DNA from: Ferrovibrio sp041906005
GTDB taxonomy: Bacteria; Pseudomonadota; Alphaproteobacteria; Ferrovibrionales; Ferrovibrionaceae
NCBI RefSeq assembly: GCF_041906005.1
Contig: NZ_JAYRJY010000001.1
Coordinates: 2,232,001-2,296,000, forward strand
Reading direction: 5' to 3'
DNA length: 64,000 nucleotides
Shown: in pieces, positions 34,840-43,454 of the stretch
How the letters are laid out: each line of letters starts with the position of its first letter
How positions within the stretch are numbered: position 1 is the first letter of the stretch
The notes under the pieces: generated by a model
The model's database searches: none
The model's input: the letters and a program-made list of their open reading frames with translations, nothing else
Told to the model about the DNA's origin: nothing
Translations under genes and position numbers: made by a program

Positions 34840-35706
34840 ATGGCGCGGGCAATATTCAAGCAGGCTGGCGTTAAACAGATCCCGGCGAAACGGATCCCGG
34901 CAAAACAGATTCCGGTGGCAGGCCGCAAGATCACCGCGGCCGAAGCGCAGGCCGTGCCCCAGCGTGTATCCCGGCCCCGTGGCAGCGCGCCGGGCGGCGG
35001 CACGCCGGGCGGCCGGCGCGGCGCCATCGACGACGCCACCATCTACCACAGCGTCTACACCGCCATTGTCGACCACATCATCATGCCCGGCACCAAGCTG
35101 CCCGAGGATGTGCTGGCCAGGGCCTTCGGTGTCAGCCGCACGCGCATCCGCAAGGTGCTGCTGGCGCTGTCGCACGAGAACCTGGTGACCCTGCAGCACA
35201 ATCGCGGCGCCTCGGTCACCAAGCCCAGCGTGCAGGAGGCGCGCGAGGTATTCGCCGCCCGCCGCATCGTCGAGACCGGCATCGCCGCCGAACTGGCCCG
35301 CCACATCACCGTATCGCAGATCGCAACGCTGCGCCGCTTCGTGGCCCGCGAACACGCCGCCGAAACCGCGCGCGACCGCAGCACCGGCATCCGGCTGTCG
35401 GGCGAGTTCCACCTGGAACTGGCAAAGCTGATCGGCAACGAGCCTTTAAGCGGGTTCCTGCGCGCGTTGATCTCGCGCACCTCGCTGATCATCGCGGTCT
35501 ACGAGGCGCCGGGCAAGGCCATGTGCAGCCATGCCGAACACGGCGCGCTGCTGGACAGACTCGCCGCCCGCGATGTCGCCGGCGCAGTGCGCTACATGGA
35601 AGAGCACCTGCAGCGGCTGGAAGACAGTCTCGACCTTGCCGCCGCCAAACGCCGGCCAGTCGATTTGCAGGGCGTATTCGCGCAACTGGCCGCCACGCGG
35701 CGCTAG
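34840..35706 (+). CDS. GntR/FadR-type transcriptional regulator of the ureide region
   Basis: 288 aa. After a basic low-complexity N-terminus with three five-residue repeats (KQIPA, KRIPA, KQIPV), the winged HTH has YHSVYTAIVDHIIMPGTKLPE and LARAFGVSRTRIRKVLLALSHE; the FCD effector domain begins at VFAARRIVETGIAAELARH and includes the His/Asp metal-site region FHLELAKLIGNE. It probably senses a purine-ureide intermediate. The repeated GGATTGTRTACRRTT motif in three nearby promoters is the natural operator candidate. ATG 34840 is taken as start; the frame is open further upstream through the promoter region. Confidence 0.85.
   Translation: MARAIFKQAGVKQIPAKRIPAKQIPVAGRKITAAEAQAVPQRVSRPRGSAPGGGTPGGRRGAIDDATIYHSVYTAIVDHIIMPGTKLPEDVLARAFGVSRTRIRKVLLALSHENLVTLQHNRGASVTKPSVQEAREVFAARRIVETGIAAELARHITVSQIATLRRFVAREHAAETARDRSTGIRLSGEFHLELAKLIGNEPLSGFLRALISRTSLIIAVYEAPGKAMCSHAEHGALLDRLAARDVAGAVRYMEEHLQRLEDSLDLAAAKRRPVDLQGVFAQLAATRR
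34873..34917 (+). repeat. Three 15-bp tandem repeats in the GntR gene
   Basis: Units AAACAGATCCCGGCG, AAACGGATCCCGGCA and AAACAGATTCCGGTG are in frame and encode K(Q/R)IP(A/V). Confidence 0.85.
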
Positions 35707-35730
35707 CGGTTCAAAGCCGAGAAAGAGAAA

Positions 35731-35822
35731 TCGTCATGCTCGGGCTTGGCCCGAGCATCCGCGAATACATTTTCAAGAGACAAGAAGACGTGGATGGCCG
35801 GGTCAAGCCCGGCCATGACGGT
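35731..35822. repeat. Double-hairpin intergenic repeat element
   Basis: Two perfect palindromes: ATGCTCGGGC/GCCCGAGCAT (35736-35758) and ATGGCCGGG/CCCGGCCAT (35794-35816). They are separated by about 35 nt of less GC-rich sequence, between the convergent gntR and puuE genes. It resembles dispersed REP-like elements of alphaproteobacteria and may also serve as terminator. A related core recurs at 41489. Confidence 0.7.
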
Positions 35823-35833
35823 GCAGGACGGGG

Positions 35834-36811
35834 TTACCCGGCCTTGAGCGGATGCACCTGCATCCAGTGGCGCGCGATGTCGATGCGACGGGCGAACCAC
35901 ACCTTCTCGTGCCGCTGCATGTAGTCCATCAGCCGTGCCAGAGCGGCGGCCCGGCCCGGGCGGCCGATCAGCCGGCAATGCAGGGCCACCGTCATCATCT
36001 TCGGCGCGCCGTCCTGCCCCTCGCGGTAGAGCATGTCGAAGGCATCCTTCACATGGCTCTCGAAATCGGCGCCGGTGGCAAAGCCATGCAGCTGGCCGAA
36101 CTTCATGTCGTTGTTGTCAAACGTATAGGGCAGCATCAGCAGCGGCTTCTTGCCGATGCGGGTCCAGTAGGGCAGGTCGTCGTCGTAGGAATCCGAGCAA
36201 TAGGCGAACCCGCCGTCCTCGGCCACGAGCTTCAGCGTGTTGCCGGACAGCCGCCCGGTATACCAGCCCAGCGGCCGTTCGCCGGTGGCCTGCCTGATCG
36301 CCTCGATGGCGAGTTTCATATGGGCGCGTTCGGTGGCGAGCGGCATGCGGGAATAGTCGAACCAGCGCCAGCCATGGCTGGCCACTTCATGGCCCTGTTC
36401 GTGCATCGCGGCGGCGGCTTCCGGGTAACGCGCCACCGCCATGCCCACCGCCCATGAGGTGAAGGGAATGCCGCGGTCATGGAACAGGCGCAGGATGCGC
36501 CACAGGCCGGCGCGGCTGCCATACTCGTAGACCGATTCCACCTGCTCGTCGCGCATCTTCTCGCGCGGCGTGCCGCCCGGCACCTCGTGCAGGAAGACTT
36601 CCGACGTGCGGTCGCCATGCAGGATGCTGCGTTCGCCGCCTTCCTCGTAATTCACCACGAAGCTGACCGCGACGCGCGCCCCATTCGGCCATTTCGGATC
36701 GGGCGGATTGGGGCCGTAGCCCTTCAGGTCGCGCGGATAGGGTTTTGTCCCCAGTGCCCTGGCGACGATGTCGGGCGCCTGTTTTTTCTTCGCGGCTTTT
36801 TTCTTCGCCAT
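35834..36811 (-). CDS. puuE: Allantoinase PuuE (polysaccharide deacetylase fold)
   Basis: 325 aa. A NodB-fold hydrolase that opens allantoin to allantoate without the metal site of classical allantoinases. Seen: RVAVSFVVNYEEGGE, HEVASHGWRW, TGERPLGWYTGRLSGNT and YDDDLPYW, all typical of PuuE. An unusual Lys/Ala N-terminus (MAKKKAAKKKQ) precedes the domain. It starts 4 nt after the M20 gene stop, as the last gene of the allC-M20-puuE minus-strand run. A polysaccharide deacetylase role is unlikely given the neighbours. Confidence 0.88.
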   Translation of the reverse strand: MAKKKAAKKKQAPDIVARALGTKPYPRDLKGYGPNPPDPKWPNGARVAVSFVVNYEEGGERSILHGDRTSEVFLHEVPGGTPREKMRDEQVESVYEYGSRAGLWRILRLFHDRGIPFTSWAVGMAVARYPEAAAAMHEQGHEVASHGWRWFDYSRMPLATERAHMKLAIEAIRQATGERPLGWYTGRLSGNTLKLVAEDGGFAYCSDSYDDDLPYWTRIGKKPLLMLPYTFDNNDMKFGQLHGFATGADFESHVKDAFDMLYREGQDGAPKMMTVALHCRLIGRPGRAAALARLMDYMQRHEKVWFARRIDIARHWMQVHPLKAG

Positions 36812-36815
36812 GATG

Positions 36816-38054
36816 TCAGCCCAGCAGTTCGGCCAGCGTTCGCGCCACCACCTCGGTGGCCTTGTAAAGATCGGTCAGCACCAGCTTCTCGTCGGCGCGG
36901 TGGCCGTTGGCTTCCAGCAGGTTGCGCGGGCCGGCGCCATACAGCACGGTCTTGATTCCGGCGGCCGAATAATGCCGTGCGTCTGTGTACAAGGGGATTC
37001 CCTCCGTACCCACAGGCTTGCCCATGATCTCGCTGGCGTTGCGGGTCAGGATATTGATCAGCTTTTCCACGCCCGGCACGGCGCCGAAGGGCCGCGCCAG
37101 CATGATGCGGGTGACGTGGGCGGTGATGCCCGGCAGGTCCTGCACCGCATGGGCGATCAGGTTGCGCAGGTTGGCTTCCACCTGCTCGGGATTCTCTTCG
37201 GGGATGATGCGGCGGTCGAGGCGCAGGCTCACCTTGTCGGGCACCACATTGGTATTGATGCCGCCCTTGATCAGGCCCACCACCAGCGAGGGCGAGGTGA
37301 TGCCCTCTGTCTTGGAGTGGATGCCCGACAGCGTGTCGCGATAGGCATACAGCGCGTTCAGGATTTTCGTGGCCGCTTCCAGCGCGTCATGGCCGGTATC
37401 GGGGCGGGCGGCATGGGCCGACTTGCCATTGACGGTGACCTCCAGATGCAGGCAGCCGTTATGGGCCGTGGTGACGGCATAGGAGAAGCCGGCCGAGAAG
37501 GCATAGTCCGGCTTGCTGATGCCCTGTTCGATCAGCCATTGCGGACCGATGGCGCCGCCGGCTTCCTCGTCATAGGTCAGGTGCAGTTCGATGGTGCCGT
37601 TCAGCCTGGCGCCGGATTGCTCCAGCGCCAGCAGGGCATAGGCATAGGTGACGAAATCGGATTTCGACACCGCCACGCCGCGGCCATACATCACGCCGTC
37701 CTTCACCACGGCCGCGTAAGGATCGACGCTCCAGCCCTCGCCGGGCGCCACCACGTCGCCATGGGCATTCAGCGCCACGACCGGGCCGCCGCTGCCGAAT
37801 TTCTTGCGGATCACCAGATTGGTGCACGAGATCATGCCGTTCTGCTTCACCAGATCGTCGGGCACCGGATGGCGCTCGACGGTGAAGCCCAGTTTCTCAA
37901 GCAGCTCGGCGGCGCGGTTGGCATGCGGCGCGCAATCGCCCGGCGGATTGTCGGAGGGCACCTTCACCAGCTCGGCCAGCAGGCTTTGCATGTTGCCCTG
38001 CTGGGCGGCAATGAAATCGTGGATGGCCGTGATGGCGGCCTTGTCGAGGGGCAT
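36816..38054 (-). CDS. M20 family metallohydrolase homologue with altered metal-site residues
   Basis: 412 aa, ArgE/DapE-like fold. The first ligand region is VALNAHGDVV, the acidic pair lies in LTYDEEAGG, the lid domain has GKSAHAARPDTGHDA, and the last His is in NGHRADEK. The usual bridging Asp of GRGxxDxKG is replaced: the segment reads YGRGVAVSKSD, with Val in that place. The usual GEPT ligand region reads FSAGFS. So either the metal site is rearranged or catalysis differs. It lies between allC and puuE with 11- and 4-nt gaps, so a ureide-pathway role is likely, but the reaction is unknown. Confidence 0.82.
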   Translation of the reverse strand: MPLDKAAITAIHDFIAAQQGNMQSLLAELVKVPSDNPPGDCAPHANRAAELLEKLGFTVERHPVPDDLVKQNGMISCTNLVIRKKFGSGGPVVALNAHGDVVAPGEGWSVDPYAAVVKDGVMYGRGVAVSKSDFVTYAYALLALEQSGARLNGTIELHLTYDEEAGGAIGPQWLIEQGISKPDYAFSAGFSYAVTTAHNGCLHLEVTVNGKSAHAARPDTGHDALEAATKILNALYAYRDTLSGIHSKTEGITSPSLVVGLIKGGINTNVVPDKVSLRLDRRIIPEENPEQVEANLRNLIAHAVQDLPGITAHVTRIMLARPFGAVPGVEKLINILTRNASEIMGKPVGTEGIPLYTDARHYSAAGIKTVLYGAGPRNLLEANGHRADEKLVLTDLYKATEVVARTLAELLG

Positions 38055-38065
38055 GGAGAACTCGT

Positions 38066-39310
38066 TCAGTTGGCGGCGAAAGATGGGTCGAAATGCTCGA
38101 TGAAATGCAGCAGGGCACGGGTTGCCAGCTCCACGTCGTCGGCCAGCACGGCTTCCAGCGGATTGTGGCTGATGCCGCGCGTGCAGCGCATGAACATCAT
38201 CGCCACCGGGCAGAGCGGCGCCAGCGTGGCGGCATCGTGGCCGGCCCCTGACGGCAGCCGCATGGTGGGCACATGCTGGGCCTTGATGGCAGCCTCGGTC
38301 AGATCCATCAGCTTCGGATGGCAGGGCGTGGCGGTGCTTTTGTAGAGTTCGGTGACCGTGAAGGTCAGCTTGCGGCGGGCGCAGACCATCTCGATCTCGC
38401 GCAGCACGGCATCCACCGCCGCATCGCGCACATCGTCCTCGCCGGCGCGGATATCGATGGAGAACACGGCCTTGCCCGGAATCACGTTCATCGCGCCGGG
38501 CAGGGCTTCCAGCATGCCGACCGTGCCCACCAGCGTGGGTGTGCCGGTGCAGCGTTCCTCGATGAACTGCACGATCTCGGCCGCTGCCACCAGGGCATCC
38601 TGGCGTTGGCCCATCGGCACGGTGCCGGCATGGCCCGCCAGGCCGGTGATCTCGGCGCGCAGGCGGCGGGCGCCGGAAATCGCGGTCACCACGCCGAGCG
38701 CCAGGCCCTCGTTCTCCAGCACCGGGCCCTGTTCGATATGCAGCTCGACGAAGGCGGCGATGCTGCCCGGCTTGCGGGCGCAGAAGCCCACCTTGTGCGG
38801 ATCGAGGCCGTAAGCCTTGTAAGCCTCGCCCATGCTGATGCCCTGACGGTCCTTCACCTCCAGTATGGCGGGATCGAAAGTGCCGGCGATGGCGCGGCTG
38901 CCGGTCATCGACGAGCCGAAGCGGGTGCCTTCCTCGTTGGCGAAGCCCACCACTTCGATGGCGAAGGGCAGGCGCTTGCCGCGTTTATGCAGGTCGGCCA
39001 CGCAGGCAATCGGTGCGATCACGCCCAGCATGCCGTCGTATTTGCCCGCATTGCGCACGGTGTCGAGATGCGAGCCGGTCATCAGCGCCGGCGCCTTCGG
39101 GTCGGTGCCGGCATAACGGCCAACCACGTTGCCGGCACAATCATGCTCCACCTCCATGCCGGCCTCGCGCATCCACTCGGCCACCCGCTCGTGCGCGGCC
39201 TTCTGCTCGGGCACCAGAAAGGTGCGGACCAGGAAGTCGGGGCTTTCGCTGATCCGGCCCAGTTCGTCGAGCTGGGCCAGCATGCGGTCGGCAAAACGAT
39301 TCGCAGACAT
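38066..39310 (-). CDS. allC: Allantoate amidohydrolase (M20 hydantoinase/carbamoylase family)
   Basis: 414 aa. Metal-dependent; releases ammonia and CO2 from allantoate to give ureidoglycine or ureidoglycolate. Signature segments: TGSHLDTVRNAGKYDGMLGV (first His and bridging Asp), VVGFANEEGTRFG, ELHIEQGPVLEN, GLAGHAGTVPMGQRQDA, LPSGAGHDAATLA and ISHNPLE. A related carbamoylase is possible, but the neighbours (PuuE, PuuD, UraH/D) favour allantoate. ATG 39310 is chosen, 28 nt downstream of the candidate operator (site b); the in-frame extension upstream crosses that operator. Confidence 0.87.
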   Translation of the reverse strand: MSANRFADRMLAQLDELGRISESPDFLVRTFLVPEQKAAHERVAEWMREAGMEVEHDCAGNVVGRYAGTDPKAPALMTGSHLDTVRNAGKYDGMLGVIAPIACVADLHKRGKRLPFAIEVVGFANEEGTRFGSSMTGSRAIAGTFDPAILEVKDRQGISMGEAYKAYGLDPHKVGFCARKPGSIAAFVELHIEQGPVLENEGLALGVVTAISGARRLRAEITGLAGHAGTVPMGQRQDALVAAAEIVQFIEERCTGTPTLVGTVGMLEALPGAMNVIPGKAVFSIDIRAGEDDVRDAAVDAVLREIEMVCARRKLTFTVTELYKSTATPCHPKLMDLTEAAIKAQHVPTMRLPSGAGHDAATLAPLCPVAMMFMRCTRGISHNPLEAVLADDVELATRALLHFIEHFDPSFAAN

Positions 39311-39338
39311 GGCGGGATCCTTGTGCGGAAATCGGCTG

Positions 39339-39354
39339 GGGATTGTATACAGTT
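39339..39354 (+). promoter_or_regulatory. Candidate GntR operator, site b
   Basis: GGGATTGTATACAGTT lies between divergent allC (start 39310) and the glycerate kinase gene (start 39439). Confidence 0.6.
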
Positions 39355-39438
39355 TTCCTGACGATAACACCGCCGCCCGCCTCTGGCCAAGCGTGGCGGC
39401 ATGGATTAGCCATTAACGACCAAGGGGCGGGAGAATTC

Positions 39439-40704
39439 ATGCACGATCCGGAAAAGCTGCTGGTGGCCATGTTCGACGCGGCTCGCGCCGCCGCCGATCC
39501 GGCCATCTGCCTGCCGCCCCATCTGCCCAGTCCCCCGAAAGGCAAAACCGTCGTGGTGGGGGCCGGCAAGGCCGCCGCCAGCATGGCGCAGGCGCTGGAA
39601 CGCCACTGGCCGCAGGATGCCCCGCTGGATGGCATCGTGGTCACGCGCTACGGCCACGACCTGCCCTGCGAGCGCATCGTGGTGGTGGAGGCCGCGCATC
39701 CGGTGCCCGATTCCGCCGGCGAGAAGGCGGCCGAGCTGATCCTGCACAAGGTGCGGGGGCTGGGGCCCGAGGATCTGGTGATCTGCCTGATCTCGGGTGG
39801 CGGCTCGGCCCTGCTGGCGCTGCCCGCGCCGGGACTGTCGCTGGCCGACAAACAGGCGGTGAATCAGGCATTGCTGAAATCGGGCGCCAACATCGCCGAA
39901 ATGAACTGCGTGCGGAAGCATCTCTCCGCCATCAAGGGCGGGCGACTGGCGGCTGCCGCGGCGCCGGCGCGGCTGGTGTCGCTGCTGATCTCCGATGTGC
40001 CGGGCGACGATCCGGCGGTGATCGCTTCGGGCCCGACCGTGCCCGATCCCACCAGCTTCGCCGATGCCCGCGCGGTGATCGAGAAATACGACATCGACCT
40101 GCCGTCGGCGGTGCAGAAGCATCTGCAGGCCGGCAAAGGCGAAACGCCCAAGTCCGGCGATGCCGCCTTCGCCAACACGCAGACCATCCTGGTCGCCACG
40201 CCGCAGATGGCATTGGAGGCTGCCGCCAAGGTGGCGCACGCTGCCGGCATCAAACCGCTGATCCTGGGCGATGCCATCGAAGGTGAGGCGCGCGAAGTCG
40301 CCATCGTGATGGCCGGCATCGCGCGGCAGGTGCGCCGCCATGGCCAGCCGGCCGGCGCGCCCTGCGTGCTGCTGTCGGGCGGCGAAACGACGGTGACCGT
40401 TCGCGGCAAGGGGCGCGGCGGCCGCAATGCCGAATTCCTGTGCGCGCTGGCTGTGGCACTGGATGGCATGGAGAATATCTATGCGCTGGCCGCTGATACC
40501 GACGGTATCGACGGCAGCGAGGATAATGCCGGCGCCTGGCTGGCGCCCGACAGCATCCTGCGCGCGGCGCTCAAGGGCATCGACGCGAAAACCTGCCTGG
40601 CCGACAACGATGGCTATGGTTTCTTCCAGGCGGCCGGCGGCCTGGTCACCACCGGCCCGACGCTGACCAACGTCAACGATTTCCGCGCGATTCTGATTCT
40701 GTAG
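39439..40704 (+). CDS. gckA: Glycerate 2-kinase (MOFRL family)
   Basis: 421 aa. Phosphorylates D-glycerate to 2-phosphoglycerate. The N-terminal domain has TVVVGAGKAAASMAQALE, VICLISGGGSALLALPAPG and MNCVRKHLSAIKGGRL; the C-terminal MOFRL domain has CVLLSGGETTVTVRGKGRGGRNAEF and ALAADTDGIDG. It joins glyoxylate released from ureides (by way of tartronate semialdehyde) to central metabolism. Preceded by GGGGCGGGAG. It diverges from allC with a shared candidate operator between. No gcl or glxR gene is in the window. Confidence 0.88.
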   Translation: MHDPEKLLVAMFDAARAAADPAICLPPHLPSPPKGKTVVVGAGKAAASMAQALERHWPQDAPLDGIVVTRYGHDLPCERIVVVEAAHPVPDSAGEKAAELILHKVRGLGPEDLVICLISGGGSALLALPAPGLSLADKQAVNQALLKSGANIAEMNCVRKHLSAIKGGRLAAAAAPARLVSLLISDVPGDDPAVIASGPTVPDPTSFADARAVIEKYDIDLPSAVQKHLQAGKGETPKSGDAAFANTQTILVATPQMALEAAAKVAHAAGIKPLILGDAIEGEAREVAIVMAGIARQVRRHGQPAGAPCVLLSGGETTVTVRGKGRGGRNAEFLCALAVALDGMENIYALAADTDGIDGSEDNAGAWLAPDSILRAALKGIDAKTCLADNDGYGFFQAAGGLVTTGPTLTNVNDFRAILIL

Positions 40705-40801
40705 ACTCGACAGGATATCGATGCCGCCGTCGTGGGGCTTGCCGGCGCTGCGACGGTCGTTTCTCATGTCCCAAAGCGAATCAGCCCAGACGGAGCAGGC
40801 C

Positions 40802-41467
40802 ATGCATATCGAACCCGGCATCATCGACGCGGCCCGCCTCACCGGCGCCAATCTCGCTGCCGCTGGCCTCCTGGCAACCCAGGCGCGCGGCCTGATCCGC
40901 GCGCCGCACCACATCGTGCAGCAGGTGGTGAAGACCCTGCTGGCGGCATCGGTGTTTTCCGTGCTGATGCAGGTCTGGCACCTGCCGGTCGGACCCTCGG
41001 AACTGCACCTGATCGGCGCCACCACCGTTTACCTGCTGTTCGGCTTCACGCCTACGCTACTGGGTTTCGGCCTCGGCCTGCTGCTGCAGGCATTGCTGTT
41101 CGAACCGCAGGACCTGCTGCATCTGGGCGTCAACACGCTGTCGCTCGGCCTGCCGCTGGTCGCCATGCACGCTTCCTTCGGCCGCCGGCTCTTTGCGGTG
41201 AACGCCGCCGAACGCTTCACCCTGCTGCGCGTGCTGCGGCTGGATGCGGTCTATTATGCCGGCGTGGTGGCGATGGTCGGTTTCTGGCTGCTGCTGTCGT
41301 CCGACGCCTTCGCCGTGGCCGACTGGGCGCGCTGGGCCCTGGCCTATATGCCGGTCGTGCTGCTGGAGGCGATGCTGTCATTCATCGCCGTTACCGTGAT
41401 CGGCCGCTGGCGCCGCCATGCCCCGGTGCAGCTTTATACCGAACTGGGCCGCCTGCATCTGGCCTGA
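40802..41467 (+). CDS. CbiM-family energy-coupling factor permease subunit (orphan)
   Basis: 221 aa with six to seven membrane segments. It begins MHIEPGIIDAARLTGAN, the conserved N-terminal metal-binding start of one CbiM subtype (free N-terminal Met plus His2), which decides ATG 40802 over earlier in-frame starts; GGAGC precedes it. Further in are LLFGFTPTLLGFGLGLLLQALLF and HLGVNTLSLGLPLV. CbiM binds Co2+ or Ni2+ as the S component; no CbiN, CbiQ or CbiO gene is adjacent and no cobalamin riboswitch is seen upstream. It could work with unlinked ECF subunits. Confidence 0.75.
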   Translation: MHIEPGIIDAARLTGANLAAAGLLATQARGLIRAPHHIVQQVVKTLLAASVFSVLMQVWHLPVGPSELHLIGATTVYLLFGFTPTLLGFGLGLLLQALLFEPQDLLHLGVNTLSLGLPLVAMHASFGRRLFAVNAAERFTLLRVLRLDAVYYAGVVAMVGFWLLLSSDAFAVADWARWALAYMPVVLLEAMLSFIAVTVIGRWRRHAPVQLYTELGRLHLA

Positions 41468-41477
41468 AGCCGAAAGG

Positions 41478-41521
41478 CCGGGCCAGAACCGGGCTTGACC
41501 CGGCCGGCCGTCGCGTCATGC
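41478..41521. repeat. Diverged copy of the palindromic intergenic element
   Basis: Contains CCGGGCTTGACCCGGCC (41489-41505), the same core as the second hairpin of the element at 35794 in opposite orientation, followed by a similar CGTCATG. Confidence 0.5.
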
Positions 41522-41552
41522 TGGCGGGACCTGATCTGATCGGTTCCGCCGG

Positions 41553-42863
41553 ATGCCGCCCGTCTCTCTCCGTCTTCTCTTTCTGCTGCTGCCGCTGGTC
41601 TTCATGGCCGGCTGCCGCGAGATGCAGTCGGATTACCGGCGCCCGCCAGCCATGCCGCCCGCCGCGGTGGCCATGCCGGCCGGCATCGGGTTCAATCCCG
41701 GCGGGCCGGAACTTGCCAGCTATACCGATGCGACCGGCCAGTACCCGCTGGCCAGCCGCCGCACCTGGTGGCAGGCCAGCCACAGTGTCGACGGCTTTTC
41801 GCGGCTCGACCAGATACTGCCGGCCAACATGGTGGCAAAAGCCGATGCGCCCAGCCTATGGCGTCGCGCCGTCAGCGAGCCAACGATCACCTATGCCACC
41901 CAGCAGACCGGCAGTCGCCGTTTAACCATCGACGAGTATCTGGCGCGTAATCCCGCCACCGGCCTGCTGATCGCCCGGGGCGACACGATTCATGTCGAAC
42001 GGTATCAGTATGGCCGCACCGATGTGCACCGGCTGACCTCCTTCTCCATGGCCAAGACGGTGACGGCGCTGCTGGTCGGCCTGGCCGTGGCCGATGGCGC
42101 CATCACCTCCATCGACGATCCGGCCGAGCGTTACGTGCCCGGCCTGAAAGACAGCGAATACGGCCGCACGCCGATCCGGCACCTGCTCACCATGTCGTCG
42201 GGCGTGCGGTTCGACGAGGATTATTCCGGCCGCGACGATGTCAGCCGCATGGTGGCCGCGATGATGTTCCCGCAGGCCACTGGCGGGCCGGCCGCCGTGC
42301 GGCAGTTCAACCAGCGCATCGCGCCGCCGGGCCAGCGCTGGTCCTATGCCTCGGCCGAGACGCAGGTGCTGGGCCTGGTGCTGCGGGCCGCGATCAAGCG
42401 GCCGATCACCGAGTATCTGTCCGAACGCATCTGGAAGCCGATCGGCGCGGAGTCTGATGCCAGCTGGGTGGTCGATGCCTCGGGGCAGGAAGCCACCTTT
42501 GCCTATTTCAATGCCGTGCTGCGCGACTATGCACGCCTTGGCATGCTGCTGGCCAACGGTGGAAAGGTGAGCGAACGGCAGGTGATACCGGCCGACTGGC
42601 TGCGCGAGATGACACGGGCGCATTTCACCAGCACGCAGACCGGCCGCTGGTTCGGCTATGGCTTCCAGACCTGGATATTCCCCGACAATGACGGCAGCTT
42701 CGCTTTGCTCGGCGTGCGCGGCCAGGCGATCTATGTCGATCCGGCGCGCCGGCTGGTTATGGTGCATACCGCCGTACGGCCGCAGGCGCGCGATCCCGGC
42801 GGCGCCGAAACCACGGCCCTGTGGCGCGGCGTGAAGGCGGCATTTCCGAAAGTATCGCCGTGA
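41553..42863 (+). CDS. Beta-lactamase-fold serine hydrolase lipoprotein
   Basis: 436 aa. The N-terminus MPPVSLRLLFLLLPLVFMAGC is a lipoprotein signal. The hydrolase domain has the Ser-x-x-Lys pair in FSMAKTVTALLVG, GRTPIRHLLTMSSGVRFDEDY, the Tyr of WSYASAETQ, and GYGFQTWIFP and GVRGQAIYVDP near the C-terminus. This resembles the 6-aminohexanoate-dimer hydrolase/esterase branch of class C beta-lactamase-like enzymes more than true beta-lactamases. The substrate is unknown and a role in ureide metabolism is not implied. Confidence 0.83.
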   Translation: MPPVSLRLLFLLLPLVFMAGCREMQSDYRRPPAMPPAAVAMPAGIGFNPGGPELASYTDATGQYPLASRRTWWQASHSVDGFSRLDQILPANMVAKADAPSLWRRAVSEPTITYATQQTGSRRLTIDEYLARNPATGLLIARGDTIHVERYQYGRTDVHRLTSFSMAKTVTALLVGLAVADGAITSIDDPAERYVPGLKDSEYGRTPIRHLLTMSSGVRFDEDYSGRDDVSRMVAAMMFPQATGGPAAVRQFNQRIAPPGQRWSYASAETQVLGLVLRAAIKRPITEYLSERIWKPIGAESDASWVVDASGQEATFAYFNAVLRDYARLGMLLANGGKVSERQVIPADWLREMTRAHFTSTQTGRWFGYGFQTWIFPDNDGSFALLGVRGQAIYVDPARRLVMVHTAVRPQARDPGGAETTALWRGVKAAFPKVSP

Positions 42864-42930
42864 GGCGACGGCTGGCCCCGGTCGCGCGGGATACGCTATA
42901 GAAGGTTGGCGACAAGGAGCCTGTACAACC

Positions 42931-43443
42931 GTGACCGTGACCCTGGCCGATCTCAACCGCATGGCTGCTGCCGATTTTGTGGCGAGCTTAAGCAGCATCT
43001 TCGAGCATTCGCCCTGGGTGGCCGAGCGCGTGGCTGGCCGGCGGCCGTTTTCCAGCCTCGACAGCCTGCATGGCGGCATGGTGGAGGCGATGTGGGCGGC
43101 CAGCGACGCCGAGAAGATCAGCCTGCTGCGCGCCCATCCCCAGTTGGCCGGCAAGGAGGCCGAGGCCGGCACGCTGACTGCGCATTCGACGTCGGAGCAG
43201 GACAGCGTCGGCCTGACGCGCCTGAGCGCGGAGGAGAAAGCCAGGATCGTGCAGCTCAATGCCGCCTATCTGGACAAACACGGTTTCCCGTTCATCATCG
43301 CGGTGAAGCTGCGCACCAAGGCGCAGATATTCGCCGCCTTCGAACAGCGGATCGGCAACGATCGCGTCATTGAGTTCACTACGGCGCTGTCGGAGGTGGG
43401 CAAGATCGCCCGTATCCGGCTCGAAGCGCTGCTGGGCCAGTAA
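42931..43443 (+). CDS. uraD: 2-oxo-4-hydroxy-4-carboxy-5-ureidoimidazoline (OHCU) decarboxylase
   Basis: 170 aa, GTG start after AAGGAG. It performs the last step from urate to (S)-allantoin. Family motifs: FVASLSSIFEHSPWVAERV with the catalytic His, LLRAHPQLAGK, STSEQDSVGL, LNAAYLDKHGFPFIIAVK and FEQRIGNDR. uraH follows after 11 nt. Confidence 0.93.
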   Translation: MTVTLADLNRMAAADFVASLSSIFEHSPWVAERVAGRRPFSSLDSLHGGMVEAMWAASDAEKISLLRAHPQLAGKEAEAGTLTAHSTSEQDSVGLTRLSAEEKARIVQLNAAYLDKHGFPFIIAVKLRTKAQIFAAFEQRIGNDRVIEFTTALSEVGKIARIRLEALLGQ

Positions 43444-43454
43444 GGGAGATTACG

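Noticed and set aside
40705..40801. Cobalamin riboswitch before the CbiM-like gene
   Set aside because: The gap is under 100 nt and has no B12-box-like sequence.
41553..42863. Antibiotic-resistance beta-lactamase
   Set aside because: The sequence is closer to the 6-aminohexanoate hydrolase/esterase branch and lacks class C beta-lactamase C-terminal motif KTG.
42921..42930. CTGTACAACC before uraD as a fourth GntR site
   Set aside because: Only the TGTACA core resembles site c; the flanks do not match and it overlaps the region just before the start codon.
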